Assembly (NCBI GenBank): GCA_023429135.1
Contig: JAEYWD010000041.1
Coordinates: 1 to 64,000, forward strand
Source: Bacteroidota bacterium
Lineage (GTDB): Bacteria > Bacteroidota > Bacteroidia > Bacteroidales > JAAUTT01
DNA: 64,000 nt
Direction of reading: 5' to 3'
Shown here: in pieces, positions 33,848-41,673 of the stretch
How positions within the stretch are numbered: the first letter of the stretch is position 1
Layout: each line of letters begins with the position of its first letter
Made by a program: the position numbers and the translations under genes
The notes under the pieces: generated by a model
The model's input: the letters and a program-made list of their open reading frames with translations, nothing else
Told to the model about the DNA's origin: nothing
Database searches by the model: none

Positions 33848-34015
33848 TAGAAAAATTTAAAAAAGTATGAGATCAAAAATAGCTTTTTTTAAATAATCAG
33901 CTAATTTTGCGCCCTCAATCAATTTTGGTGTCAAATTCTTTTTGAATAAAAAATCTGCTGCTATTTTTTTTCACAGAAAAAATTCACTTAGATGATGAAA
34001 TAATAAAATTAATTG

Positions 34016-34023
34016 TATTTTTG
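34016..34023 (+). promoter_or_regulatory. -7 promoter element of the ribosomal protein operon
   Basis: TATTTTTG matches TAnnTTTG, 66 nt before the rplM start codon. No exact -33 TTTG was found at the expected distance. Confidence 0.6.
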
Positions 34024-34026
34024 CAG

Positions 34027-34051
34027 TCCACATTTTGAAACGTAAAGTGGG
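34027..34051 (+). promoter_or_regulatory. leader hairpin upstream of rplM
   Basis: CCAC (34028-34031), a bulged A and TTT pair with AAAGTGG (34044-34050). It starts at or just after the predicted transcription start and could be an L13- or S9-binding autoregulatory structure; that role is inference. Confidence 0.4.
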
Positions 34052-34088
34052 CATTTAATTGGTAATTAATTAAAAAGGTAAACATACA

Positions 34089-34544
34089 GTGGATACTTTA
34101 ACTTATAAAACAGTATCGGTAAATAAGGAGAATGCCGGAAAAGAATGGGTAGTTGTGGATGCAACCAACCAGGTTCTTGGTCGTTTAAGCTCTGAAATTG
34201 CGAAAATCCTCAGAGGAAAAAACAAACCATCGTTTACACCTAACGCAGATTGCGGCGATAACGTAATTGTTATCAATGCAGACAAGGTTCGGTTAACCGG
34301 CGACAAGTGGGAAGATAAAGAATATATCCACTATACCGGATATCCGGGCGGACAGCGTTTCGCTACTGCCAAAAATGTTCTGGTAAAGAAACCTGCTTTC
34401 ATTATCGAGAATGCAGTAAAAGGCATGCTTCCTAAAAACAGACTCGGAAGAGCCGTTTTGAAGAACCTTCATGTTTATGCAGGAACTGAGCACCCACATG
34501 CAGCTCAACAGCCAAAAGAAATCAATATCAACACTATCAAATAA
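34089..34544 (+). CDS. rplM: 50S ribosomal protein L13
   Basis: A 151-residue L13. Seen: WVVVDATNQVLGRLSSEIAKILRGKNKPSFTPNADCGD (given here in pieces: VLGRLSSEIAKILRGK, FTPNADCGD), VRLTGDKWEDKEYIHYTGYPGG and the C-terminal GMLPKNRLGRAVLKNL. It binds 23S rRNA in early large-subunit assembly. The start codon is GTG at 34089, giving MDTLTYKTV; no upstream ATG is in frame. Six bases before rpsI, the universal L13-S9 pair. Confidence 0.98.
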   Translation: MDTLTYKTVSVNKENAGKEWVVVDATNQVLGRLSSEIAKILRGKNKPSFTPNADCGDNVIVINADKVRLTGDKWEDKEYIHYTGYPGGQRFATAKNVLVKKPAFIIENAVKGMLPKNRLGRAVLKNLHVYAGTEHPHAAQQPKEININTIK

Positions 34545-34549
34545 ATTGT

Positions 34550-34936
34550 ATGGAAGTTATCAACGCAGTTGGTAGAAGAAAACAAGCCATTGCCCGTGTA
34601 TACCTGAGTGATGGAAAAGGTAACATTACCATTAACGAAAGAGATTACAAAGAATATTTCGGAAATCCTATTCTTCAATATATTGTTGAGCAACCTTTAA
34701 ATTTAATGGAAGTTGCCAGCAAATACGACATCCAGGTTAACCTCGATGGCGGTGGAGTTAAGGGTCAGGCAGAAGCTTTACGCCTTGCCATTACAAGAGC
34801 TCTTATTAAAGTAGATGAAAATAACAAACCAAAACTGAAAGCTGCCGGCTTTACAACCCGCGATCCCCGCGAAGTTGAACGTAAAAAGCCAGGTCGTCCA
34901 AAAGCACGCAAACGCTTCCAGTTCAGTAAACGTTAA
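34550..34936 (+). CDS. rpsI: 30S ribosomal protein S9
   Basis: A 128-residue S9. Seen: NAVGRRKQAIARVYLSDGKG, the GGGVKGQAEALRLAITRAL core and the basic C-terminal tail GRPKARKRFQFSKR that reaches the decoding centre. It directly follows rplM and is 107 nt upstream of rpsB, with a small palindrome in that gap. Confidence 0.98.
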   Translation: MEVINAVGRRKQAIARVYLSDGKGNITINERDYKEYFGNPILQYIVEQPLNLMEVASKYDIQVNLDGGGVKGQAEALRLAITRALIKVDENNKPKLKAAGFTTRDPREVERKKPGRPKARKRFQFSKR

Positions 34937-34974
34937 TCACTTAACGGGTTGTTTAGTATCTAAATTGCCTCGAC

Positions 34975-34992
34975 TCACGCCTGCGGGCGTGA
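34975..34992 (+). repeat. GC-rich hairpin in the rpsI-rpsB gap
   Basis: TCACGCC (34975-34981) and GGCGTGA (34986-34992), loop TGCG. The 107-nt gap contains no T-tract, so this is not a terminator; it may be a repeat or an S2 leader structure. Confidence 0.55.
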
Positions 34993-35043
34993 CTACCTGG
35001 CGGTTGATTCTATCGGAAGGTAAACAATTTTAAAATACAATCA

Positions 35044-35919
35044 ATGTCTAAAGTTACAGTAGAACAATTACTTGACGCTGGTGTTCATTTTGGTCACCTG
35101 CGCAGAAAATGGAATCCGGCTATGGCTCCATACATCTTTATGGAACGCAATGGAATCCACATCATCGATCTCCACAAAACAGCAGTTAAACTTGACGAAG
35201 CATCCAATGCTTTAAAACAAATTGCAAAATCAGGACGCAAAATTCTATTTGTTGCAACCAAGAAACAAGCTAAAGATATCGTTGCCGAAATTATCAAGCC
35301 TGTCAATATGCCTTTCGTTACAGAGCGCTGGCCAGGTGGTATGTTAACAAACTTCCCCACCATCCGTAAAGCTGTAAAGAAAATGAGCTCCATCGACAAG
35401 ATGGCAACTGATGGCACCTTCGACAACCTCTCAAAAAGAGAAAAGCTTCAGGTAAGCCGTCAGCGTGCAAAACTCGAAAAGAACCTTGGCAGTATTGCTG
35501 ATCTTACACGTCTTCCTGCTGCTTTATTTGTAGTTGATATTTCGAAAGAACATATCGCGGTTCGCGAAGCTAAGAGATTGAACATCCCTGTTTTTGCAAT
35601 GGTTGATACTAATTCTGATCCTAATCAGGTTGATTTTCCAATTCCTGCAAACGACGATGCTTCGAACTCCATTGCTTTAATCGTTGGAACTATTGCAAAG
35701 GGAATTCAGGAAGGTCTCGATGAGCGCAAACTCGACAGAGATAAAGAAGAATCGGAAAAGCCTGCTGATGCTAAACAGGATAAATCGAAATCGAAATCGA
35801 GAAGACAATTCGATAGTAAATTCGATGAAGGAGAAGATGATGGTGTTGTGAAGTTTGGTAAGGCAAAATTTGATGCCAAGAAAAAGCCAGCTCCACGCGC
35901 TAAACGCAAAGATGATTAA
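35044..35919 (+). CDS. rpsB: 30S ribosomal protein S2
   Basis: A 291-residue S2. Seen: LLDAGVHFGHLRRKWNPAM, FVATKKQAKDIV, RWPGGMLTNFPTIRKA, and DTNSDPNQVDFPIPANDDA. The core ends near residue 222 and is followed by a highly charged tail of about 65 residues (Lys, Asp, Glu, Ser) that lengthens it beyond the usual 230-260 residues; such tails are common in Bacteroidota. It is followed by tsf after 24 nt, the standard order. Confidence 0.98.
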   Translation: MSKVTVEQLLDAGVHFGHLRRKWNPAMAPYIFMERNGIHIIDLHKTAVKLDEASNALKQIAKSGRKILFVATKKQAKDIVAEIIKPVNMPFVTERWPGGMLTNFPTIRKAVKKMSSIDKMATDGTFDNLSKREKLQVSRQRAKLEKNLGSIADLTRLPAALFVVDISKEHIAVREAKRLNIPVFAMVDTNSDPNQVDFPIPANDDASNSIALIVGTIAKGIQEGLDERKLDRDKEESEKPADAKQDKSKSKSRRQFDSKFDEGEDDGVVKFGKAKFDAKKKPAPRAKRKDD

Positions 35920-35943
35920 TTCACTGAATAAAGAAATATAATT

Positions 35944-36786
35944 ATGGCACAAATAACCGCTGCGGACGTTAATAAACTTCGTCAGGCTACCAGTGCAGGG
36001 ATGATGGACTGCAAAAAAGCTCTTGAAGAAGCTAATGGCGATTTCGAAAAAGCAACCGAAATCATCCGCAAAAAAGGACAGATGGTTGCCGCAAAACGCG
36101 CCGACCGTGAAGCTACAGAAGGTGCAGTACTTGCTAAGATTAATGGTGATGGTACTTTCGGTGCTCTTACCACTCTTTGCTGTGAAACTGACTTCGTTGC
36201 TAAAAACGAACAATTTGTTCAGTTTGCCGATTCTATTCTGAGTCTGGCAATTGACAACAAACCAGCAGATTTAGCTGCTCTCAAAGGTTTGAAATTAGGA
36301 GCTCAGACTGTTGGTGATGCGGTTACCGAACGAGTTGGTATCATTGGCGAAAAGATTGATCTGATCAATTATTTCAAAATTGAAGCTGCTCAGGTAATTG
36401 CTTACATTCACCCGGGTAACAAATTAGCTACACTTGTTGGTTTCAGTAAAAAACTTGCTGACATTCAGGTTGGTAAAGATGTAGCCATGCAGATTGCTGC
36501 TATGAATCCTGTTGCAGTTGATAAGGACTCTATTCCTGCAAGTGTTATTGAAAAGGAAAGAGAAATCGCAATGGAGCAAACCCGCAACGATAAGAAAAAC
36601 GAAGGCAAACCTGCCAATATCGTTGAAAAGATTGCTGAAGGTAAACTCGAAAAGTATCTTAAGGAAAATACCTTAGTGAATCAGGAGTTTATCAAAGATT
36701 CGAAATCAACCGTGGGTCAATACTTACAGAAAGTTGACAAGGATCTGAAAGTTACGGCTTTTTTCCGGTACACTTTGAACGCATAG
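35944..36786 (+). CDS. tsf: translation elongation factor Ts
   Basis: A 280-residue EF-Ts, the nucleotide exchange factor for EF-Tu. Seen: the N-terminal UBA-like domain (ITAADVNKLRQATSAGMMDCKKALEEA, in pieces RQATSAGMMDCKKALEEA), the TDFVAKNEQF core and the C-terminal DSKSTVGQYLQK. Length is normal. A strong terminator follows at 36806-36842. Confidence 0.98.
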   Translation: MAQITAADVNKLRQATSAGMMDCKKALEEANGDFEKATEIIRKKGQMVAAKRADREATEGAVLAKINGDGTFGALTTLCCETDFVAKNEQFVQFADSILSLAIDNKPADLAALKGLKLGAQTVGDAVTERVGIIGEKIDLINYFKIEAAQVIAYIHPGNKLATLVGFSKKLADIQVGKDVAMQIAAMNPVAVDKDSIPASVIEKEREIAMEQTRNDKKNEGKPANIVEKIAEGKLEKYLKENTLVNQEFIKDSKSTVGQYLQKVDKDLKVTAFFRYTLNA

Positions 36787-36805
36787 GTTTAATAACCTCT
36801 TATAT

Positions 36806-36842
36806 AAAATCCGGTTTTATTTATAAAGCCGGATTTTTTTAT
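36806..36842 (+). terminator. intrinsic terminator after tsf
   Basis: AAAATCCGG (36806-36814) pairs with CCGGATTTT (36829-36837), extended by TTT/AAA, and runs into seven T. It separates tsf from pyrH. Confidence 0.92.
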
Positions 36843-36868
36843 TTATTATTATTGCAAGTGTTTAGGAA

Positions 36869-36911
36869 TTTAGTTTGGTGCATGTAAAAACTTATGCATC
36901 TTTAAACTAAA
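36869..36911 (+). promoter_or_regulatory. structured leader upstream of pyrH
   Basis: TTTAGTTT (36869-36876) pairs with AAACTAAA (36904-36911), with TGCAT (36879-36883) and ATGCA (36894-36898) nested inside. Flanking sequence offers a competing pairing between GTGTTTAGG (about 36858-36866) and CCTAACAC (about 36921-36928). A leader with two possible folds just before the UMP kinase gene may be regulatory. Confidence 0.45.
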
Positions 36912-36944
36912 GACTAAGCCCCTAACACCTAAATCCCTAATAAA

Positions 36945-37655
36945 ATGTCAAAATTTAAAAGAATTCTCTTAAAACTCAGCGGTGAAGCACTTATGGCTGA
37001 TATGCCAGCAGGTATTGATACGAACCGTTTAATGGAATATGCGAAACAAATAAAGGAAGCCGCAGCAACCGGTGTGAAAATAGGAATTGTAATTGGTGGC
37101 GGTAATATTTTCCGTGGATTAAAAGGAGTTGATAAAGGTTTCGATCGTATCAAGGGCGATTATATGGGTATGCTTGCCACTGTTATTAATGGTTTGGCTA
37201 TTCAGTCGGCGCTCGAAAGCCTTGGAGTGAAATCACGTGTTTTAACAGCTATCAATATGGAACCGGTGGGCGAGCGCTACACTAAATCCAGGTTGGAGGA
37301 AGCTTTTGAAAAGGGAGAAATTGTAATCTTTACTTTTGGAACAGGTAATCCTTTCTTTACCACAGATACTGCTTCTTCGCTCCGTGCTGTTGAGATGAAT
37401 GCAGATGTCTTACTGAAAGGAACCCGGGTTGACGGCGTTTATACTGCCGATCCTGAAAAAGATCCTTCGGCTGTTAAATTCGATGACATTACCTTTACTG
37501 AAGCCTATAACCGTGGTTTGAATGTGATGGACCTTACTTCAATCACCATGTGTCGCGAGAATAATCTGCCCATCATTGTTTTCGATATGAATAAAGGAGG
37601 AAATTTGCTCCGGTTAGTCAATGGTGAAAAAGTTGGAACACTGGTACATAATTAA
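36945..37655 (+). CDS. pyrH: uridylate kinase (UMP kinase)
   Basis: A 236-residue amino-acid-kinase-fold enzyme that phosphorylates UMP to UDP. Seen: KRILLKLSGEALM at the start, VIGGGNIFRG, the DYMGMLATVINGLAI segment, FTFGTGNPFFTTDTA-type pieces (GTGNPFFTTDTA) and DVLLKGTRVDGVY. Length and motifs are standard. The pyrH-frr order is conserved in most bacteria; here an 87-nt gap with its own -7 element precedes frr. Confidence 0.98.
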   Translation: MSKFKRILLKLSGEALMADMPAGIDTNRLMEYAKQIKEAAATGVKIGIVIGGGNIFRGLKGVDKGFDRIKGDYMGMLATVINGLAIQSALESLGVKSRVLTAINMEPVGERYTKSRLEEAFEKGEIVIFTFGTGNPFFTTDTASSLRAVEMNADVLLKGTRVDGVYTADPEKDPSAVKFDDITFTEAYNRGLNVMDLTSITMCRENNLPIIVFDMNKGGNLLRLVNGEKVGTLVHN

Positions 37656-37707
37656 TATCTGGTGGATCAATCTTTAATAGGACATTCGTCCGAAAAAAAG
37701 AATATTA

Positions 37708-37715
37708 TATATTTG
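37708..37715 (+). promoter_or_regulatory. -7 promoter element of frr
   Basis: TATATTTG matches TAnnTTTG, 27 nt upstream of the frr ATG. The -33 region is not convincing. Confidence 0.5.
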
Positions 37716-37742
37716 CCTTAACTTACATAAATATTAAAATAT

Positions 37743-38306
37743 ATGGACGAAGAAGTTCAACTATATCTCGACGACGCCAAAGAACATATGGAGAAGGCCG
37801 TTCACCATTTTTATCACGAAATGCAGAAACTTCGTGCCGGGAAAGCCAATCCCCAAATCCTCGAAGGAGTGCATGTTGACTATTACGGAGCAAGCACACC
37901 TTTAACTCAGGTTGCCAATATCAATACTCCTGATGCAAAGAGCCTTGTAATTCAACCCTGGGAAAAGAAGATGATCGACCCGATTGAAAGGGCAATTCTT
38001 GCTGCAAATATTGGCATTACTCCAATGAATAACGGGGAAGTTGTTCGTTTAAATTTTCCTCCGTTAACAGAAGAACGTCGTAAATTACTTGTAAAACAGG
38101 TGAAGCACGAAGGAGAGAATGCCAGGGTTAGTATTCGTAATTCCCGTCGCGATTTAATTGAAGAAATTAAAAAGATGCAGAAAAATGGTCTTGCTGAAGA
38201 TATAGCAAAAACTGCCGAAGAAAAAGCTGATAAACTGACGGATTCATTTTACAAGAAAGTGGATGAAGTTATTGCAGCGAAAGAAAAGGAGATCATGACC
38301 ATCTGA
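37743..38306 (+). CDS. frr: ribosome recycling factor
   Basis: A 187-residue RRF that splits post-termination ribosomes together with EF-G. Seen: LRAGKANPQILEGVHVDYYG, TPLTQVANINTPDAKSLVI-type core (pieces TPLTQVANINTPD, IQPWEKKMIDPIERAI), LNFPPLTEERRKLLVKQ and RNSRRDLIEEIKKMQ. Standard length. Followed by a terminator. Confidence 0.98.
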   Translation: MDEEVQLYLDDAKEHMEKAVHHFYHEMQKLRAGKANPQILEGVHVDYYGASTPLTQVANINTPDAKSLVIQPWEKKMIDPIERAILAANIGITPMNNGEVVRLNFPPLTEERRKLLVKQVKHEGENARVSIRNSRRDLIEEIKKMQKNGLAEDIAKTAEEKADKLTDSFYKKVDEVIAAKEKEIMTI

Positions 38307-38332
38307 AAACATAATGCTATTATAAAGCAGAA

Positions 38333-38360
38333 GCGTAGTCGGTTCGACTGCGCTTTTTTA
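38333..38360 (+). terminator. intrinsic terminator after frr
   Basis: AGCGTAGTC (38333-38341) pairs with GACTGCGCT (38347-38355) around GGTTC, followed by six T. It overlaps the last three bases of the convergent radical SAM gene. Confidence 0.88.
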
Positions 38361-39371
38361 TTTTTCGCCACAGTTACGGCACATTTCTATCGACTGCTTA
38401 TTAAAAAGTACCGCTTTACGTAGCACCATAAATTTTTCACTACTCCATAACTTTTTAAAATTATCTTTTTCAACAACTCCAAAACTGAATTCTGCATCCT
38501 TATCGTAGCAACAGGCTGTAAGTTGCCCATCCCAGGTAATTACGGAAGTTGTCCAAAGTCTTGAGCATCCCTTTTTTATTTTGTTTTTTATTACCCAGTT
38601 TCCTTCGCTATTCAGTCTGTAACGGTTGTATTTATTTATGGTTGTTATTAAGTCATTGTCGGAGTCCAGATTGTAATGTTGGGCCGTTTTTATTTCCACT
38701 TTGTCGGCGCCAAGTCTTTTACCAAGCTTTTTAATATCTTCGGTTTCGTGTTGGTTGCCCCTGAAAACAATAAATTGGATAACAATTAGCGGATTAGTAG
38801 CCTTTGATTTTTTCCTTATTTCAACCAGCGTTTTAATCCCATCAGTAACTTTTCCGAAATTCCCGTTTTTCCTGTATTGTTCATAGGTCTTTTGATTCGT
38901 CCCATCTAGCGAAATAATTATTTTTTTCAACCCGGCATCAATTATTTCCACTGCAATTTTTTCATTCATAAAATGACCGTTTGTCGAAAGGCAGGTAAAT
39001 ATTCTGTGGTGCGAAGCGTATTTAATCATGGCGGGTAAATCTCTGTTCAGGAAAGGTTCGCCCTGGAGATAGAGTGTAAGGTAGCTTGTATGAGAGGCAA
39101 TTGAATCGAGTCTGTTTTTAAAGTCTGTCAGCGAAAGGTCTCCTTTGTCGCGTTTAATTAGTCCTAAGCCGGTTGGGCATTCAGGACATTTCAGGTTGCA
39201 TCTGGTTGTGGGTTCAATGCTGCAGGCATAAGGTAACCCCCAGACTACAGGTCGGGAAATTAGCTGCGAAAGTTTACCGGAAATTACTCCGGCGACCAAT
39301 GAATGCAATCTTTTCAGCGAAAGCGACTCAATCAAAAATTTCAGTTCTCTTAATTTGTATTTAAAATGCAT
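38358..39371 (-). CDS. radical SAM protein with SPASM domain
   Basis: A 337-residue radical SAM enzyme. Seen: the 4Fe-4S/SAM motif CNLKCPEC preceded by SIEPTTR, the EPFLNRD glycine-motif region, and a C-terminal SPASM domain with CSRLWTTSVITWDGQLTACCYD-type Cys (split: CSRLWTTSVITWDG, TACCYDKD) and CRNCGEK, which hold auxiliary clusters. SPASM enzymes modify peptides, proteins or small molecules. No peptide precursor or transporter is adjacent, so the substrate is unknown; many Bacteroidota members of this length sit alone. Divergent from the small gene at 39516. Confidence 0.88.
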   Translation of the reverse strand: MHFKYKLRELKFLIESLSLKRLHSLVAGVISGKLSQLISRPVVWGLPYACSIEPTTRCNLKCPECPTGLGLIKRDKGDLSLTDFKNRLDSIASHTSYLTLYLQGEPFLNRDLPAMIKYASHHRIFTCLSTNGHFMNEKIAVEIIDAGLKKIIISLDGTNQKTYEQYRKNGNFGKVTDGIKTLVEIRKKSKATNPLIVIQFIVFRGNQHETEDIKKLGKRLGADKVEIKTAQHYNLDSDNDLITTINKYNRYRLNSEGNWVIKNKIKKGCSRLWTTSVITWDGQLTACCYDKDAEFSFGVVEKDNFKKLWSSEKFMVLRKAVLFNKQSIEMCRNCGEK

Positions 39372-39515
39372 GTCAAATTTTCGATTGGTAATTTAAAATT
39401 CTAACCTGATCAATTTAGCCATGTGTTTTGTCAATTACAAAGAATTGTGTAATATTTTGTAAGGGTCAATTGTGTTATTTTGTTCCGGTATGTGACGATT
39501 AATTATGGCGCGTTA

Positions 39516-40034
39516 ATGAAGCTTATCACAAATAATTTAAATATAAAACCCTTAAATCTTTTTGAACTGGAAGATTTAATAGGAGGATTGCAAACAAGCG
39601 GTGAACTCGATTATGCGGTACTTCCAAGCCGTTACCGAAATCAACTGTTCGCCGATTGCCTGATGAAAGATATACGGTCCAATATACATAAACATCCGCA
39701 GGACTATCTTTATTATACCATCTGGTTATTAATTAACAAGGAAAACCGAAACGTAGCCGGCCATCTTTTTTTTAGCGGAAGTCCCGACGCCTGTGGGGAA
39801 GTGGAGCTTTATTCTGAAATTTTTGATGAGGAGCAGGAGCATGAATATTTGAAAGAAAGTATAAATGCTATTTTGACCTGGGCAGCCAATGTAAAGCGTA
39901 TTAAGCTAATCAGAACCAATGTACCTGTGAACGATAGTTTTATGAGCCGGATTATGAAAGATTCAGGATTTGAAAAAATTGCCGGGTTTCATCATTTTGA
40001 AAACTGGATCTGGAAAAATGAGAAAAATCAATAA
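39516..40034 (+). CDS. hypothetical protein, possibly GNAT-like
   Basis: A 172-residue protein starting at ATG 39516 (an upstream TTG at 39480 is open but unlikely). The pattern in the second half (NVAGHLFFSGSPDACGEVELYSEIF, then INAILTWAANVKRIKLIRTNVP and SGFEKIAGFHHFENWIW; each in family-like order) resembles the acceptor-binding and acetyl-CoA regions of GNAT acetyltransferases, with the final strand typical of 'blurred' GNATs. No clear acetyl-CoA loop was confirmed, so the assignment is tentative. It is directly upstream of tRNA-Glu and divergent from the radical SAM gene. Confidence 0.6.
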   Translation: MKLITNNLNIKPLNLFELEDLIGGLQTSGELDYAVLPSRYRNQLFADCLMKDIRSNIHKHPQDYLYYTIWLLINKENRNVAGHLFFSGSPDACGEVELYSEIFDEEQEHEYLKESINAILTWAANVKRIKLIRTNVPVNDSFMSRIMKDSGFEKIAGFHHFENWIWKNEKNQ

Positions 40035-40052
40035 TATTTTTTTGAGTATAAT

Positions 40053-40082
40053 TTTGCAGTAATAAAAATTGTACTACCTTTG
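40053..40082 (+). promoter_or_regulatory. complete promoter of tRNA-Glu
   Basis: TTTG (40053-40056), 18 nt, then TACCTTTG (40075-40082): both elements of the Bacteroidota vegetative promoter at the right spacing. This is the best-formed promoter in the window. Confidence 0.85.
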
Positions 40083-40100
40083 CACACGCATTTGAAAAAC

Positions 40101-40175
40101 GGTCCGTTCATCTAAGGGTTAGGATTCAAGATTTTCATTCTTGCCATAGGGGTTCGAATCCCCTACGGACTACCA
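40101..40175 (+). tRNA. tRNA-Glu (anticodon TTC)
   Basis: Acceptor GGTCCGT pairs with ACGGACT (a G-T pair at the end), discriminator A at 40172. Anticodon stem CAAGA/TCTTG encloses TTTTCAT with anticodon TTC. The T arm is AGGGG-TTCGAAT-CCCCT. CCA is encoded at 40173-40175, unlike in the tRNA-Ala of this window. Confidence 0.97.
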
Positions 40176-40185
40176 GACCAAAAAA

Positions 40186-40212
40186 GCCACTCGAATTTCG
40201 GGTGGCTTTTTT
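40186..40212 (+). terminator. intrinsic terminator after tRNA-Glu
   Basis: GCCAC (40186-40190) and GTGGC (40202-40206) with a partly paired loop, flanked by A-run and six T. Confidence 0.88.
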
Positions 40213-40376
40213 GTTTTAAAGTCATTGGTTCAGGAGTTGGATCAATACTTTGACTTACTTTGAAAATATTGATTTTAAGTTTTTATAGCACTGCTCGTCA
40301 GCAAGTATTTTTTTCCTAATCATAAAAGTTTACTGATGGACAATGCCATCCTTTCCTCCGGCCATTTTTCGCTAAC

Positions 40377-41522
40377 CTAAAACCCCTGCAAATTCATTTC
40401 ATTTCCATCCACCATATTAGCCATTTTACCCATTTTCTTCTGGATTACTTTAAAGTGGTGCTCGTCGTCGGGGGTGATAAAGGAAATAGCTTCACCGGAG
40501 GCTTCGGCACGGCCGGTACGACCTATCCGGTGGATATAGTCCTTGGGCGAACGGGGTAACTCGTAGTTGATCACAAAAGGCAGAAACTTGATATCAATAC
40601 CGCGCGACATGAGGTCGGTGGCTACCAACACACGAATGCGTTCTTCTTTAAATAGTTCCAGCGCGATTTCCCTGGATCCCTGGCCCATTTTGCTGTGGAT
40701 GGCACGTGCAACAATTCCGTTGGCATTGAGTTTATCCGCCACAGCATCAGCCCGGAATACCGACGAAGTAAATACCAGCACCTGTTGCATGTTATATTTC
40801 TTTATAAGGTACCGGAGCAGGGGACCTTTCTTTTCTTCCACGATCCTGTAGGCGGTTTGCTCAATCAGGTCGAGGTTACTTTTCTCTTCTTCCACCTCAA
40901 TCACTACCGGATTTCGAAGGATGTTGCGGTTTAAATTGGTTAAATCGTTGTTAAGGGTGGCCGAATATAAAAGTGTTTGCCGTTTCGTTGGCAATAACTC
41001 CATAATGCGGGTCATTTCCTCTTTAAACCCGAGGTTGAGCATTTTATCGGCTTCGTCGATCACTAAAATCTGAACTCCCGATAATGAAACGGCCCTTGAC
41101 GATACCAGTTCGAGGAGTCGTCCCGGTGTGGCAACCAGTATTTCAACCCCTTGCAGGCCGATCATCTGAGGATTGATGGATACGCCGCCATAAACTGCCA
41201 TATTCTTTAATTTTTTTGGCAGAAATTCGCTTAAAACGGTAAATGCTTCGTTAATCTGGATGGCAAGCTCACGGGTGGGTGCTAATACCAGCGATTTAAC
41301 ATGCCTGTTTTTCGAGGTGGTTCCCTGTGAACTGAGCTGCTGAAGAATAGGCAACACGTAGCTCGCAGTCTTCCCCGAACCTGTTTGGGCAATTCCCAGG
41401 ATATCCTTTCCCTGCAGAATAGGAGGGATGGCTTCTTTTTGAATGGGATAGGGCTCCGTATAATTTTGAAGCGTAACCGCTTTGATTAAAGGTTGGGAAA
41501 TTCCGAGTGACGCAAATGTCAT
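40377..41522 (-). CDS. DEAD-box RNA helicase (RhlE-like)
   Basis: A 381-residue ATP-dependent RNA helicase. Seen: Q motif region LQNYTEPYPIQKEAIP, Walker A AQTGSGKTASY, PTRELAIQ, TPGRLLEL, VIDEADKMLNLGF, SAT, then the C-terminal domain with VATDLMSRGIDI and HRIGRTGRA. It lacks the long basic tail of many RhlE proteins, ending soon after motif VI, so it is a compact core. Likely roles are ribosome assembly or mRNA turnover, especially in cold. Single gene on the minus strand. Confidence 0.95.
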   Translation of the reverse strand: MTFASLGISQPLIKAVTLQNYTEPYPIQKEAIPPILQGKDILGIAQTGSGKTASYVLPILQQLSSQGTTSKNRHVKSLVLAPTRELAIQINEAFTVLSEFLPKKLKNMAVYGGVSINPQMIGLQGVEILVATPGRLLELVSSRAVSLSGVQILVIDEADKMLNLGFKEEMTRIMELLPTKRQTLLYSATLNNDLTNLNRNILRNPVVIEVEEEKSNLDLIEQTAYRIVEEKKGPLLRYLIKKYNMQQVLVFTSSVFRADAVADKLNANGIVARAIHSKMGQGSREIALELFKEERIRVLVATDLMSRGIDIKFLPFVINYELPRSPKDYIHRIGRTGRAEASGEAISFITPDDEHHFKVIQKKMGKMANMVDGNEMNLQGF

Positions 41523-41673
41523 AAGTATGTTTTAAAGATAAGTGCAAATATACCGCATTAAGGTTAGCTTCACCCATAAACCATTAAATGATGGATATTA
41601 AAAGAATAATTCATGGTTTTCGTTTTTTAGCTTTTTAAGTCAGCCTCGGTATTCATTCAATTGTCTTCGGTTT

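Noticed and set aside
35677..36213. 178-codon open frame antisense to rpsB/tsf
   Set aside because: It mirrors the codon pattern of two highly conserved genes and has no independent evidence.
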